Source: Flavobacterium bernardetii (GTDB taxonomy: Bacteria > Bacteroidota > Bacteroidia > Flavobacteriales > Flavobacteriaceae). From it: a stretch of 64,000 bases of DNA. The stretch covers positions 117,090-181,089 of the forward strand of contig NZ_JAANOQ010000002.1 in the NCBI RefSeq assembly GCF_011305415.1, in the 5' to 3' direction. Position 1 is the stretch's first letter. Each line of letters starts with the position of its first letter. Positions 34,771 to 42,985 of the stretch are shown here, in pieces. The notes below the pieces were generated by a model that saw only the letters and a program-made list of their open reading frames with translations, did no database searches and had not been told where the DNA came from. A program made the translations under genes and the position numbers.

Positions 34771-35778
34771 ATGGAAGAAAGAAATAAAACCCTTGGTGAG
34801 TTCATCATCGAGAACCAAAAAGCACATCAATATTCATCTGGTGAATTATCTAAAATTATTAATTCTATTCGTTTGGCTGCGAAAGTAGTAAACTATAAAG
34901 TTAATAAAGCAGGTTTAGTAGATATTGTTGGAGCAGCTGGTGATCAAAATATCCAAGGTGAAGACCAACAAAAATTGGATGTTTATGCGAATGAAGTTTT
35001 TATTCAAACGTTAATAAACAGAGAAATTGTATGTGGAATTGCTTCTGAAGAAAACGACGATTTTATCACTGTTGAAGGTTTAGATAAAAGTCATAATAAC
35101 AAATATGTCGTATTGATGGATCCGCTTGACGGTTCTTCAAACATTGATGTAAACGTTTCTGTTGGAACCATTTTTTCAGTATACAAAAGAGTTTCGCCAC
35201 TTGGAACGCCAGTAACTTTAGAAGATTTCTTGCAACCAGGAACGGCTCAAGTTGCTGCGGGTTATGTAGTTTATGGAACATCAACAATGTTGGTGTATAC
35301 AACAGGTCACGGTGTAAATGGATTTACGTTAAATCCAGCCATCGGAACGTTTTATTTATCGCACCCAAATATGAGATTTCCAGAAAGCGGAAATATTTAT
35401 TCTGTAAATGAAGGAAATTACATTCAGTTTCCTCAAGGAGTAAAAGATTACATTAAATATTGTCAAGCTGAAGAAGAAGACAGACCTTATACGTCTCGTT
35501 ATATTGGAAGTTTAGTATCCGATTTTCATAGAAATATGATTAAAGGTGGAATTTACATTTATCCAACAAGTTCTAAAGCGCCAAAAGGAAAATTACGTTT
35601 GTTATACGAATGTAATCCAATGGCATTTATCGCAGAACAAGCTGGTGGAAAATCATCAGACGGTTTCGGTAGAACTATGGAAATTGTCCCAACAGAATTA
35701 CACCAACGTGTACCTTTTTTCTGCGGTGTAAAAAGCATGGTAGAAAAAGCCGAAGAATTTATGGAGCAAGCGAAATAA
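34771..35778 (+). CDS. fbp: Class 1 fructose-1,6-bisphosphatase
   Basis: The 335-residue enzyme hydrolyses fructose 1,6-bisphosphate in gluconeogenesis. Family motifs include the metal-binding [26 protein letters not shown] (about 112-131) and [20 protein letters not shown] near the C-terminus (about 271-290), which includes the substrate-binding lysine region. It is monocistronic between its own promoter and terminator. Confidence 0.96.
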   Translation: MEERNKTLGEFIIENQKAHQYSSGELSKIINSIRLAAKVVNYKVNKAGLVDIVGAAGDQNIQGEDQQKLDVYANEVFIQTLINREIVCGIASEENDDFITVEGLDKSHNNKYVVLMDPLDGSSNIDVNVSVGTIFSVYKRVSPLGTPVTLEDFLQPGTAQVAAGYVVYGTSTMLVYTTGHGVNGFTLNPAIGTFYLSHPNMRFPESGNIYSVNEGNYIQFPQGVKDYIKYCQAEEEDRPYTSRYIGSLVSDFHRNMIKGGIYIYPTSSKAPKGKLRLLYECNPMAFIAEQAGGKSSDGFGRTMEIVPTELHQRVPFFCGVKSMVEKAEEFMEQAK

Positions 35779-35791
35779 GTTATAATATCAC

Positions 35792-35818
35792 AAAAGCGAC
35801 AGAAATGTCGCTTTTTTA
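35792..35818 (+). terminator. Terminator of fbp
   Basis: A 10-bp stem (AAAAGCGACA/TGTCGCTTTT) with a GAAA tetraloop and T run, 13 bp after the stop codon. Confidence 0.85.
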
Positions 35819-35834
35819 TTTCCATAAAATTCTG

Positions 35835-35842
35835 TAAGTTTG
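35835..35842 (+). promoter_or_regulatory. Candidate promoter -7 box of the HupE/UreJ gene
   Basis: TAAGTTTG, 20 bp before ATG 35863. Confidence 0.5.
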
Positions 35843-35862
35843 AAATTCCTAAATCTATTGTT

Positions 35863-36453
35863 ATGCAAGAATTTTTAATATACTTCAATATGGGATTAAA
35901 GCACGTGTTAGACATTGGTGCTTATGATCATATTTTGTTTCTCATCGCCTTAATGATTCCGTACGCTTTTAAAGATTGGCAACGTGTTTTATTATTGGTT
36001 TCCTTATTTACTATCGGACATACTTTAGCTTTATTTTTATCTGTATTCGGAATTGTGAAAATTCAGGTAAATGTGGTAGAGTTTTTAATTCCAATTACTA
36101 TTCTCATAACCGCCATTTTTCATTTGTTCACCGCCGGAAAATCGGGTAAAAAAGAAAGCATCACTTTTGTAGCATTGGTAACGGTGTTTTTTGGATTAAT
36201 TCACGGTTTAGGATTCTCTAATTATTTCAATACGATAATGGTTGGAACCAGAGCAGAAAAGCTAGTTCCGTTATTAGAATTCGCCCTAGGAATCGAAGCT
36301 GCTCAAATAATCGTGGTCATAATTGTTTTAATAATCGCCTATATTGTACAAACTGTTTTTAGATTTTCAAAAAGAGATTGGGCTTTAGTGATGTCGGCAT
36401 TTGTAATTGGCGTAGTTTTGCCAATGATTATTCAAAGTGAAATTTTCGGGTAA
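35863..36453 (+). CDS. HupE/UreJ family membrane protein
   Basis: The 196-residue protein has about six membrane helices and the family signature near the N-terminus (GLKHVLDIGAYDHILFLIAL, about 11-30), then FTIGHTLAL and FGLIHGLGF. The histidines and aspartate in membrane segments suit metal transport, and members are thought to take up nickel or other divalent metals. No hydrogenase or urease genes are nearby, so the cargo is uncertain. Confidence 0.8.
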   Translation: MQEFLIYFNMGLKHVLDIGAYDHILFLIALMIPYAFKDWQRVLLLVSLFTIGHTLALFLSVFGIVKIQVNVVEFLIPITILITAIFHLFTAGKSGKKESITFVALVTVFFGLIHGLGFSNYFNTIMVGTRAEKLVPLLEFALGIEAAQIIVVIIVLIIAYIVQTVFRFSKRDWALVMSAFVIGVVLPMIIQSEIFG

Positions 36454-36598
36454 AAGTTATTACACAGAGCTACACATGGATTACACAGAGTTCACAAAAT
36501 TATTTTTAATTCAACATAATGTGTTCAAAAAGTATTTAAAATAAAAACTTTGCGAACCTTTGCGAAGAACTTTGCGTTTCTTTGCGGTAAAATTTAAC
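36454..36598. repeat. Intergenic stretch with short direct repeats
   Basis: TTACACAGAG occurs at 36460-36469 and 36481-36490. CTTTGCG occurs four times (36548, 36558, 36570 and 36580) at 10-12 bp spacing just before the dCMP deaminase start. I recall similar strings between genes of many Bacteroidetes genomes, but this is memory, not a search. Confidence 0.55.
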
Positions 36599-37030
36599 AT
36601 GAAAGAAAAGAAAAAATTAAAATACGATTTAGCCTATTTACGCATCGCAACAGAATGGGGAAAATTATCTTATTGCAAACGCAAACAAGTTGGCGCAATT
36701 ATTGTTAGAGATAGGATGATTATTTCTGATGGATACAACGGAACACCAAGCGGATTTGAAAATTGTTGTGAAGACGAAGAAAATTTAACCAAATGGTATG
36801 TGCTTCATGCAGAGGCAAATGCGATTTTAAAAGTAGCGCGTTCCACACAATCTTGTGAAGGTGCAACGTTATATATCACACTTTCGCCATGTAAAGATTG
36901 TAGTAAATTAATTCATCAATCTGGGATTAAAAGAGTAGTGTATTTAGAAGAATATAAAGACACTTCTGGTGTCGATTTTTTAAGAAAAGCCGGTGTAGAA
37001 GCCGAACATTTGCAAGTAATAAATGAATAA
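36599..37030 (+). CDS. dCMP/cytidine deaminase family protein
   Basis: A zinc-dependent deoxycytidylate deaminase (143 residues) that supplies dUMP for thymidylate synthesis. The zinc motifs are HAEANAIL (about 71-78, H and catalytic E) and SPCKDC (about 98-103). ATG 36599 is chosen because the upstream extension would be read from the CTTTGCG repeats. The stop overlaps the S41 protease start by 8 bp, so both are cotranscribed. Relatives are often labelled ComEB. Confidence 0.9.
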   Translation: MKEKKKLKYDLAYLRIATEWGKLSYCKRKQVGAIIVRDRMIISDGYNGTPSGFENCCEDEENLTKWYVLHAEANAILKVARSTQSCEGATLYITLSPCKDCSKLIHQSGIKRVVYLEEYKDTSGVDFLRKAGVEAEHLQVINE

Positions 37031-38612
37031 ACCGCAAAACAAATATTATATTTTTATTCCTGTAATTATCGCCTTGTCTTTTGCAGGTGGATTGCTATTA
37101 GGTAATAAAATTGATGTTTTAAAAAATGCGCGTATCGGTACAAAAACCGAAGGAAAAATAAAACTGAATAAACTAATTGATTTTATCGATAGCGAATATG
37201 TAGATGATGTAAATACCGATTCTATAGTAGATTTAACTGTTTCTGGTATTTTAGAAAATCTCGATCCGCATTCTACCTATATTCCAAAAGAACAATTGGC
37301 TTCTGTAGCAGAAAATATGGAAGGTAATTTTGTGGGAATTGGCGTGAATTTCTATATGTATAAAGATACGTTAACAGTTATAAAACCGATTCCAAACGGA
37401 CCTTCAGCTAAAGCAGGAATAAAACCTGGCGACAGAATTTTGTTCGCCAACAACAAACAACTTTTCAAGAAAAAATACCAATCCGAAAATTTATTTCCTA
37501 TTCTAAAAGGAGAAGTAGGTAGTCCTATTAATTTAACTATTTATAGAAAATCGGAAAATAAGAAATTTAAAGTCACCGTTACACGAGATTTAATTCCCGT
37601 GAAAAGTATTGATGTGGCGACAAAAATCAACGAAAAAACAGGATATATTAAAGTCAACCGATTTGCTGAAACCACTTATGATGAATTTCATAAAGCCTTA
37701 GTATCCTTAAAAAAACAAGGAATAAAAGAATTAATTGTCGATTTACGAGAAAATGGCGGAGGTTATTTAGAAATGGCGGTGGCTATGGCCGATGAGTTCT
37801 TAAAAGACAAACAACTTATCGTTAAAACAAAAAATAAAAAAGGAACAGAAGATTTGTCTTACGCAACCGAAAAAGGTGTTTTTGAAACCGGAAGATTATA
37901 TGTTTTAATTGACGAAAACAGCGCTTCCGCTAGTGAAATTTTTGCTGGCGCGATTCAGGATAACGACAGAGGAACAATTGTCGGTCGTCGTTCTTTTGGA
38001 AAAGGTTTGGTACAACGCGAAATGAAAATGAATGACGGTTCTGCGGTGCGGTTAACCATTGCCAGATATTACACGCCTTCAGGAAGAAGCATTCAAAAAC
38101 CTTATGAAGACAAAGGCGAAAAATACTTCAACGAATTTGAAAAACGTTTCTTAAGCGGTGAATTATACGAAGCCGATAGCATAAAAGTAGCCGATAGTTT
38201 AAAATTTAAAACGAAAAAAGGCAGAATTGTGTATGGCGGCGGCGGAATTATTCCAGATGTTTTCGTACCAATAGAAAAAAATCACAATAAAGAAGGTTTA
38301 GAATTATTGCTTCAATCCGAGATTATGAGTTATTATGCATTTGAAAAGTTAGATCAAAATAGAGGGTTTTTCAGTAAAATGAATAAGCAAGAACTTAAAA
38401 AGGAATTGTTTAAAAATGATAAATACTTCAATCAGTTTAAAGAATATGTGACTTCAAACGGTTTGCTTTTTAACTTATCGGACCAAAAAGAACAAGTGCT
38501 AACGTATTTGTTTGCCGAATTTTCTAAGCAATTGTTTAACGATACTTCTTATTATCAAATTGTACTTCCAAGAGACAAAATGATTACTAAAGTTTTAGAC
38601 AAACAGAAATAA
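37023..38612 (+). CDS. S41 family C-terminal processing protease
   Basis: The 529-residue protein has an N-terminal membrane anchor (YYIFIPVIIALSFAGGLLLG, 8-27), a PDZ domain (about 95-185; GIGVNFYMYKDTLTVIKPIP, GPSAKAGIKPGDRI) and an S41 catalytic core. The nucleophile Ser lies in DENSASASEIFAGA (about 299-312) and the general-base Lys in RRSFGKGLVQ (about 321-330). Such CtpA-type enzymes trim or degrade periplasmic proteins. It overlaps the deaminase gene by 8 bp. Confidence 0.92.
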   Translation: MNKPQNKYYIFIPVIIALSFAGGLLLGNKIDVLKNARIGTKTEGKIKLNKLIDFIDSEYVDDVNTDSIVDLTVSGILENLDPHSTYIPKEQLASVAENMEGNFVGIGVNFYMYKDTLTVIKPIPNGPSAKAGIKPGDRILFANNKQLFKKKYQSENLFPILKGEVGSPINLTIYRKSENKKFKVTVTRDLIPVKSIDVATKINEKTGYIKVNRFAETTYDEFHKALVSLKKQGIKELIVDLRENGGGYLEMAVAMADEFLKDKQLIVKTKNKKGTEDLSYATEKGVFETGRLYVLIDENSASASEIFAGAIQDNDRGTIVGRRSFGKGLVQREMKMNDGSAVRLTIARYYTPSGRSIQKPYEDKGEKYFNEFEKRFLSGELYEADSIKVADSLKFKTKKGRIVYGGGGIIPDVFVPIEKNHNKEGLELLLQSEIMSYYAFEKLDQNRGFFSKMNKQELKKELFKNDKYFNQFKEYVTSNGLLFNLSDQKEQVLTYLFAEFSKQLFNDTSYYQIVLPRDKMITKVLDKQK

Positions 38613-38671
38613 TTTAAGAAAATTTTTACATACTTTGTCTTTTGCTTAACTTTTAGGCATTATTTAAGGTT

Positions 38672-38679
38672 TAATTTTG
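38672..38679 (+). promoter_or_regulatory. Candidate promoter -7 box of gene 38698
   Basis: TAATTTTG fits TAnnTTTG, 18 bp before the ATG at 38698. Confidence 0.5.
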
Positions 38680-38697
38680 AATTTCTAAACTTAATGT

Positions 38698-39405
38698 ATG
38701 AAAATTAAAATTACGCTATTTCTTTTCTGTTGTTTTCAAATTTGTTTTTCTCAAAATATAAAAGGAAATGTTCGAGCTACTAATTTACCAATCAGTAATG
38801 TTGAGGTAATAAATAGCAGTAAAAAAGAAGTTGTAACTACTAATTCCGAAGGAGTTTTCGAAATCAAAGCTGCAACAGGAAATTGGCTTATATTTTACCA
38901 TAAAAATTACGATGTCGTAAAAATATATGTGGATTCGTTATTTGATTACTCTAAAAATTTAGAAATTAAATTGTCTGAAAAATCAACACAAATTGAAGAA
39001 GTAATTGTAGAAAAAAAACAGCCTTTTCTGAAAGGATTAAAAACAGGAATGCCTGTAATTCCATATAATAAACCAAGTGTTCAATTCAATGATGGTTCTA
39101 TTCCAAACGGAATGGATTTTATAGCTATTGGTAAAATGATTGGAAGATTGTTTAAAAATAAAGATAAGATAAATGTAAAACCAAAAGAACCAGTTCAATT
39201 CAGAACTTTTACCGCTCAAAGTTATAGTGCAGATTTTTTAATCAATAGTTTGAAGTTGAAACCAGAAGATGTAGAAGGATTTCTGAATTTTTGTAGTTTC
39301 GATTCAAAATCAAAAGAAGCGGTTGAAAATTCAGATAAATTAGTTTTGTTACAATTTCTAATTGCAAAATCAGAAGAATACAAAAAAGTAAATCAAAAAG
39401 AATAA
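38698..39405 (+). CDS. Secreted protein with carboxypeptidase-like regulatory domain
   Basis: The 235-residue protein has a signal peptide (1-18, ending CFSQ). An N-terminal CarboxypepD_reg-like beta-sandwich (about 20-95; IKGNVRATNLPISNVEVINS, TTNSEGVFEIKA) is like that found at the start of SusC/TonB-dependent receptors and many Bacteroidetes surface proteins. The rest (about 100-235) is charged and unassigned, and no TonB barrel follows. It probably acts in the periplasm or at the outer membrane. The stop is 1 bp from the stop of the convergent oxidoreductase gene. Confidence 0.75.
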   Translation: MKIKITLFLFCCFQICFSQNIKGNVRATNLPISNVEVINSSKKEVVTTNSEGVFEIKAATGNWLIFYHKNYDVVKIYVDSLFDYSKNLEIKLSEKSTQIEEVIVEKKQPFLKGLKTGMPVIPYNKPSVQFNDGSIPNGMDFIAIGKMIGRLFKNKDKINVKPKEPVQFRTFTAQSYSADFLINSLKLKPEDVEGFLNFCSFDSKSKEAVENSDKLVLLQFLIAKSEEYKKVNQKE

Positions 39406-39406
39406 T

Positions 39407-40015
39407 TTATTCTTTCACAGCATCATGAACCTGAACAGGTTTGTTATCATTCCATAAAGTTAAAATGTCGGCAGCTGCACTAGCGCCACTTCCAGCGGCA
39501 ATAACTAACTGACTTCTGTGTCCGGCTAAAGTTCCAATTGCATAAATGCCTTCGGTTACCAAATGATCGTTATTTGCTAACTGAATTCTGTTTTTCTCTG
39601 GAGCTGCTTTTTTATGCGGAATAATGTAATTTTCCATACCTTCAATCATAAACGGATTTCCAGCGCCAATTCCAATCATAATTATTTTAGATTGATAACT
39701 GTTTTTGTTTGTAGTAATTATGAAATTTCCAGATTCTCCAGAAATAGTTAAGACTTTCTCGTTTTCAATTTGAGAAATATGTGGATAACTTTCAGATAAA
39801 TGAGCTAAACTTTCCTCTAGCAATTCACTACCTAATTTTCCTGGAGCGATTCCGTAAGCGTTATTGAAAACAGCTTTCTGTAATGAGGAAGTTTTCTGAT
39901 GTGCAATAAGTCCAATTTTTCTATCAGCCATAAAAGATTTCTCTTTTGCCGAACCAAAAAGTAAAGCTGCAGAAACGCCAGAAACGCCGCCACCAATGAT
40001 TAAAACGTCAAACAT
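39407..40015 (-). CDS. FAD-dependent oxidoreductase, thioredoxin reductase-like, short
   Basis: The protein starts MFDVLIIGGGVSGVSAALLF with a GxGxxG FAD-binding fold and ends with GIYAIGTLAGHRSQLVIAAG, the second FAD-binding G-D-like motif. It has 202 residues, much shorter than thioredoxin reductases (about 310), and lacks the NADPH domain and the redox CxxC. This matches the short flavoprotein class, or a domain acting with a separate partner. I use ATG 40015, which leaves one base after the upstream gene. Confidence 0.8.
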   Translation of the reverse strand: MFDVLIIGGGVSGVSAALLFGSAKEKSFMADRKIGLIAHQKTSSLQKAVFNNAYGIAPGKLGSELLEESLAHLSESYPHISQIENEKVLTISGESGNFIITTNKNSYQSKIIMIGIGAGNPFMIEGMENYIIPHKKAAPEKNRIQLANNDHLVTEGIYAIGTLAGHRSQLVIAAGSGASAAADILTLWNDNKPVQVHDAVKE

Positions 40016-40016
40016 A

Positions 40017-40211
40017 TTACTTCGTTTGATCAACTACTTTTTTGGCAACCATAAAAAGGGTTACGATTAGTATTGCGCAAAAAGAAGCTACAATTCCAAT
40101 GATAGCAATGGTGCTTTCTCCTTCAAAAGGTTTTTCGAAATTAATTTTTGTAGCATTAAAAACAATAGTAATTAATGATAATGCGATAATAATGTAGGTA
40201 AATATCTTCAT
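40017..40211 (-). CDS. Small membrane protein, two helices
   Basis: A 64-residue protein with helices at about 4-20 and 34-56 and a basic C-terminus (VAKKVVDQTK). It is directly upstream of the flavoprotein gene (one base gap) and probably coupled to it. No known family is recognised. Confidence 0.65.
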   Translation of the reverse strand: MKIFTYIIIALSLITIVFNATKINFEKPFEGESTIAIIGIVASFCAILIVTLFMVAKKVVDQTK

Positions 40212-40225
40212 TTTTCTTTTTTTTA

Positions 40226-40250
40226 GTTGCCTGAGGCACTCGAAGGCAAC
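40226..40250. repeat. Hairpin repeat GTTRCC, copy 1
   Basis: Arms GTTGCCT/AGGCAAC around GAGGCACTCGA. The reverse complement of 58220-58244 is identical except that the stem pair G-C is A-T there. Confidence 0.7.
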
Positions 40251-40269
40251 GATTTGTTTATTTTTAAAC

Positions 40270-40845
40270 TTATATAAATAATCCTTTTACGTTTGCGGCA
40301 AATAATTTTATCGAAATGGCTAATAAAATTACACCAAAAACTTTTCTAATAATTCCTAAACCGTTTACGCCTAATAATTTTTCAATTTTTCCTGACGATT
40401 TTAAAACACCATACACTAAAATGACATTAATTAAAATGGCAATAATAATGTTTATTTTGTCATAAGCTGCACGCAATGATAATAATGTAGTCATGGTTCC
40501 AGCTCCAGCAATTAATGGGAAAGCAATCGGAACAATTGAAGCGGTTGTTGGATTGTCTTCTTTGTATAATCGCACGCCTAAAATCATTTCTAAGGCTAAG
40601 AAAAACAACACGAATGAACCAGCTACAGCAAACGAATTGGCGTCAATTCCAATTAGTTTCAAAATTTCTTCACCTACAAACAAAAAGGCAATCATAATAA
40701 TTGCGGAAACAATTGTCGCTTTCTCTGATTGTATGTGTCCAATCTTGCTTCGTAAATCGACAATAATAGGAATACTTCCTAAAATATCAATTACAGCAAA
40801 TAATATCATCGATATTGTAAAAACTTCTTTCCAGTCGATTCCCAT
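40270..40845 (-). CDS. MarC family membrane protein
   Basis: The 191-residue protein has six membrane helices and starts MGIDWKEVFTISMILFAVID. Segments IPIIVDLR, FAVAGSFVLFFLALEMILG and IAFPLIAGAGTMTTLLSL match the MarC/UPF0056 family, in which P-L-x-x-G-P/A-G is the hallmark. Despite its historical name the family has no proven role in antibiotic resistance. Confidence 0.88.
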   Translation of the reverse strand: MGIDWKEVFTISMILFAVIDILGSIPIIVDLRSKIGHIQSEKATIVSAIIMIAFLFVGEEILKLIGIDANSFAVAGSFVLFFLALEMILGVRLYKEDNPTTASIVPIAFPLIAGAGTMTTLLSLRAAYDKINIIIAILINVILVYGVLKSSGKIEKLLGVNGLGIIRKVFGVILLAISIKLFAANVKGLFI

Positions 40846-40961
40846 AGTTGTGGTGTAAATATTTTTGCAAATATAGGTATATTGTTTAAAAATGCATTTG
40901 AATTTAACGCTTCATTATAAAACTTCTAATTTTTGGTTTCCTTTTTCTAACTTCAAATTAC

Positions 40962-40969
40962 TATCTTTG
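40962..40969 (+). promoter_or_regulatory. Candidate promoter -7 box of the DUF3109 gene
   Basis: TATCTTTG, 18 bp before ATG 40988. This supports the shorter start over an upstream frame from 40892. Confidence 0.5.
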
Positions 40970-40987
40970 TTGGCTAAATTAATAAGA

Positions 40988-41554
40988 ATGTTTCAACTTC
41001 AAAAAACCATAGTTTCCGAAGAAATTTTAGAAAAAGACTTCGTATGTAACTTATCTGCTTGTAAAGGTGCATGTTGTGTAGATGGCGATGCTGGTGCACC
41101 ATTAACTATAGAAGAAACGCAAATATTAACTGACATTTATCCGAAAGTAAAACCTTTTTTACGTAAAGAAGGTATTGCGGCTATTGAAGCGCAAGGTACT
41201 CACGTAATCGGTGCGGATGGCGAATTAGAAACCACATTAATTGATGGAAAAGATTGTGCCTATGTTATTTTTGATAAAAAAACAGCACTTTGCGGAATTG
41301 AACAAGCCTACAATCAAGGATTAGTAGATTGGAAAAAACCAGTTTCTTGTCATTTATATCCTGTTCGAGTAAAAGAATATTCAGATTTTTCAGCTGTAAA
41401 TTATCACAAATGGCATATTTGTTCAGATGCTTGTGCTTTAGGTGCAGAATTACAAGTGCCAGTTTATAAATTTGTGAAAGAAGCCTTGGTGCGAAAGTTC
41501 GGAAATGAATGGTATGAAGAATTAGAAAAAGTCGCTCAAGATTTAAAAAAATAA
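40988..41554 (+). CDS. DUF3109 family protein, probable metal-binding
   Basis: The 188-residue protein carries N-terminal cysteines CNLSACKGACC and later single cysteines (DGKDCAYVIFDKKTALCGIE, VSCHLYPVR, HICSDACALG) as in the CxxxCxxxCC Fe-S/zinc-binding families. The function in Bacteroidetes is not known. ATG 40988 is chosen; the frame extends upstream to 40892 but runs through the promoter box. Confidence 0.88.
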   Translation: MFQLQKTIVSEEILEKDFVCNLSACKGACCVDGDAGAPLTIEETQILTDIYPKVKPFLRKEGIAAIEAQGTHVIGADGELETTLIDGKDCAYVIFDKKTALCGIEQAYNQGLVDWKKPVSCHLYPVRVKEYSDFSAVNYHKWHICSDACALGAELQVPVYKFVKEALVRKFGNEWYEELEKVAQDLKK

Positions 41555-41572
41555 CCGCTAAAAAAACACCTC

Positions 41573-41620
41573 AAAAATCGTCTTAGCAAGTGTATTATCA
41601 GCTGGTTAAGATGATTTTTT
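41573..41620 (+). terminator. Terminator after the DUF3109 gene
   Basis: A 13-bp stem with one G-T pair (41573-41585 with 41607-41619; core ATCGTCTTA/TAAGATGAT), 21-nt loop and T run. Confidence 0.7.
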
Positions 41621-41693
41621 TGTTTTGTTTATCGAAATTTAATTTATTGATAATTAAATAGTTATGAAAATAATTTTTAATTTTACAAAACTT

Positions 41694-41722
41694 TCGGATT
41701 GTTAAAAACTTAGTCGGATTGT
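41694..41722. promoter_or_regulatory. Direct repeat upstream of nrdB (possible operator)
   Basis: TCGGATTGT occurs at 41694-41702 and 41714-41722, exactly 20 bp apart, about two helical turns, 100-128 bp before nrdB. It does not resemble a recognisable NrdR box. Confidence 0.3.
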
Positions 41723-41821
41723 GAATAAGTTTGACTTTCATAATTCAATTGATTTCTTCAAATTTGTAAAGTCAAAAATTTAGAGAAAGCATCTCGTTAA
41801 ATATAAAAAAATCAATTACTT

Positions 41822-42799
41822 ATGTCAAACGTTGAACCAATTTTACAAGAAAACAAAAACAGATTCGTGATTTTCCCAATCAAGCACCATGATATTTGGG
41901 AATTTTATAAATCAATGGAAGCTAGTTTTTGGACAGCGGAGGAAATTGATTTGTCTCAAGATTTAAACGATTGGAATAATAAATTGTCTGGTGATGAAAA
42001 ATATTTCATTAAACATATTTTAGCTTTTTTCGCAGCTTCTGACGGAATTGTGAATGAAAATCTTGCGGAAAACTTCGTGAATGAAGTGCAATATGCAGAA
42101 GCGAAATTCTTTTATGGTTTCCAAATCATGATGGAAAATATCCATTCGGAAACCTATTCGCTTTTAATTGATACGTACGTGAAGGATGAAGCAGAAAAAA
42201 CAGAATTATTCAATGCTTTAGAAGTTTTTCCTGCCATCAAGAAAAAAGCAGATTGGGCATTAAAATGGATAGAATCTGATTCTTTCGCAGAACGTTTAAT
42301 TGCTTTTGCTGCGGTGGAAGGAATTTTCTTCTCAGGAGCTTTCTGTTCAATTTATTGGTTGAAAAAACGTGGATTAATGCCAGGTTTAACGTTTTCAAAC
42401 GAACTAATTTCTCGTGACGAAGGTGTTCACTGTGATTTCGCGGTGCATTTACATAATCACCATTTAGTAAACAAAGTATCAAAAACAAGAATTAGAGAAA
42501 TTATTGTGGATGCTTTAAATATCGAAAGAGAATTTATTACAGAAAGTTTACCTGTTTCTTTAATTGGAATGAATGCTGGATTAATGACACAATATTTAGA
42601 ATTCGTAGCGGATAGATTATTAGTAGAATTAGGTTGCGAAAGAGAATACAATACCACAAATCCATTTGATTTCATGGACATGATTTCTTTACAAGGAAAA
42701 ACAAATTTCTTTGAGAAAAAAGTTGCCGAATATCAAAAAGCGGGTGTGATGAATACTGATTCTGACGCACAAAAAATTACGTTTGACGCTGATTTTTAA
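41822..42799 (+). CDS. nrdB: Class I ribonucleotide reductase small subunit
   Basis: NrdB (325 residues) houses the metal cofactor that starts radical chemistry in NrdA. The helical ferritin-like fold shows ligand regions in order: [31 protein letters not shown] (E and H ligands), and [11 protein letters not shown] (E and H ligands), and the radical-site tyrosine is probably in the second helix. The order nrdB then nrdA, with 186 bp between, is the reverse of the enterobacterial operon. Confidence 0.95.
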   Translation: MSNVEPILQENKNRFVIFPIKHHDIWEFYKSMEASFWTAEEIDLSQDLNDWNNKLSGDEKYFIKHILAFFAASDGIVNENLAENFVNEVQYAEAKFFYGFQIMMENIHSETYSLLIDTYVKDEAEKTELFNALEVFPAIKKKADWALKWIESDSFAERLIAFAAVEGIFFSGAFCSIYWLKKRGLMPGLTFSNELISRDEGVHCDFAVHLHNHHLVNKVSKTRIREIIVDALNIEREFITESLPVSLIGMNAGLMTQYLEFVADRLLVELGCEREYNTTNPFDFMDMISLQGKTNFFEKKVAEYQKAGVMNTDSDAQKITFDADF

Positions 42800-42800
42800 T

Positions 42801-42820
42801 CTGAACTTGTTTCAGAATCT
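42801..42820. repeat. 20-bp palindromic dispersed repeat, copy 2
   Basis: Identical to 30376-30395. It starts one base after the nrdB stop and may also act as a weak terminator or mRNA-stabilising hairpin between nrdB and nrdA. Confidence 0.7.
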
Positions 42821-42985
42821 TAAATAAATAATACAGAATTCCCCAAATCCTGATATTAAACTTTACCTAAAATGTATGTCTTTTGTTGTTTTTAATAAAA
42901 GGCAAGCCTTAATTACTGGCCAAAAATAATTAATACAAATAACCCGAAGCAGTAAAGGGATTTGCTGTTTCACAAAACAAAAACT

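Noticed and set aside
36548..36586. CTTTGCG repeats as a CRISPR array
   Set aside because: Units are only 7 bp with 3-5 bp between them; no spacers of proper length and no cas genes.
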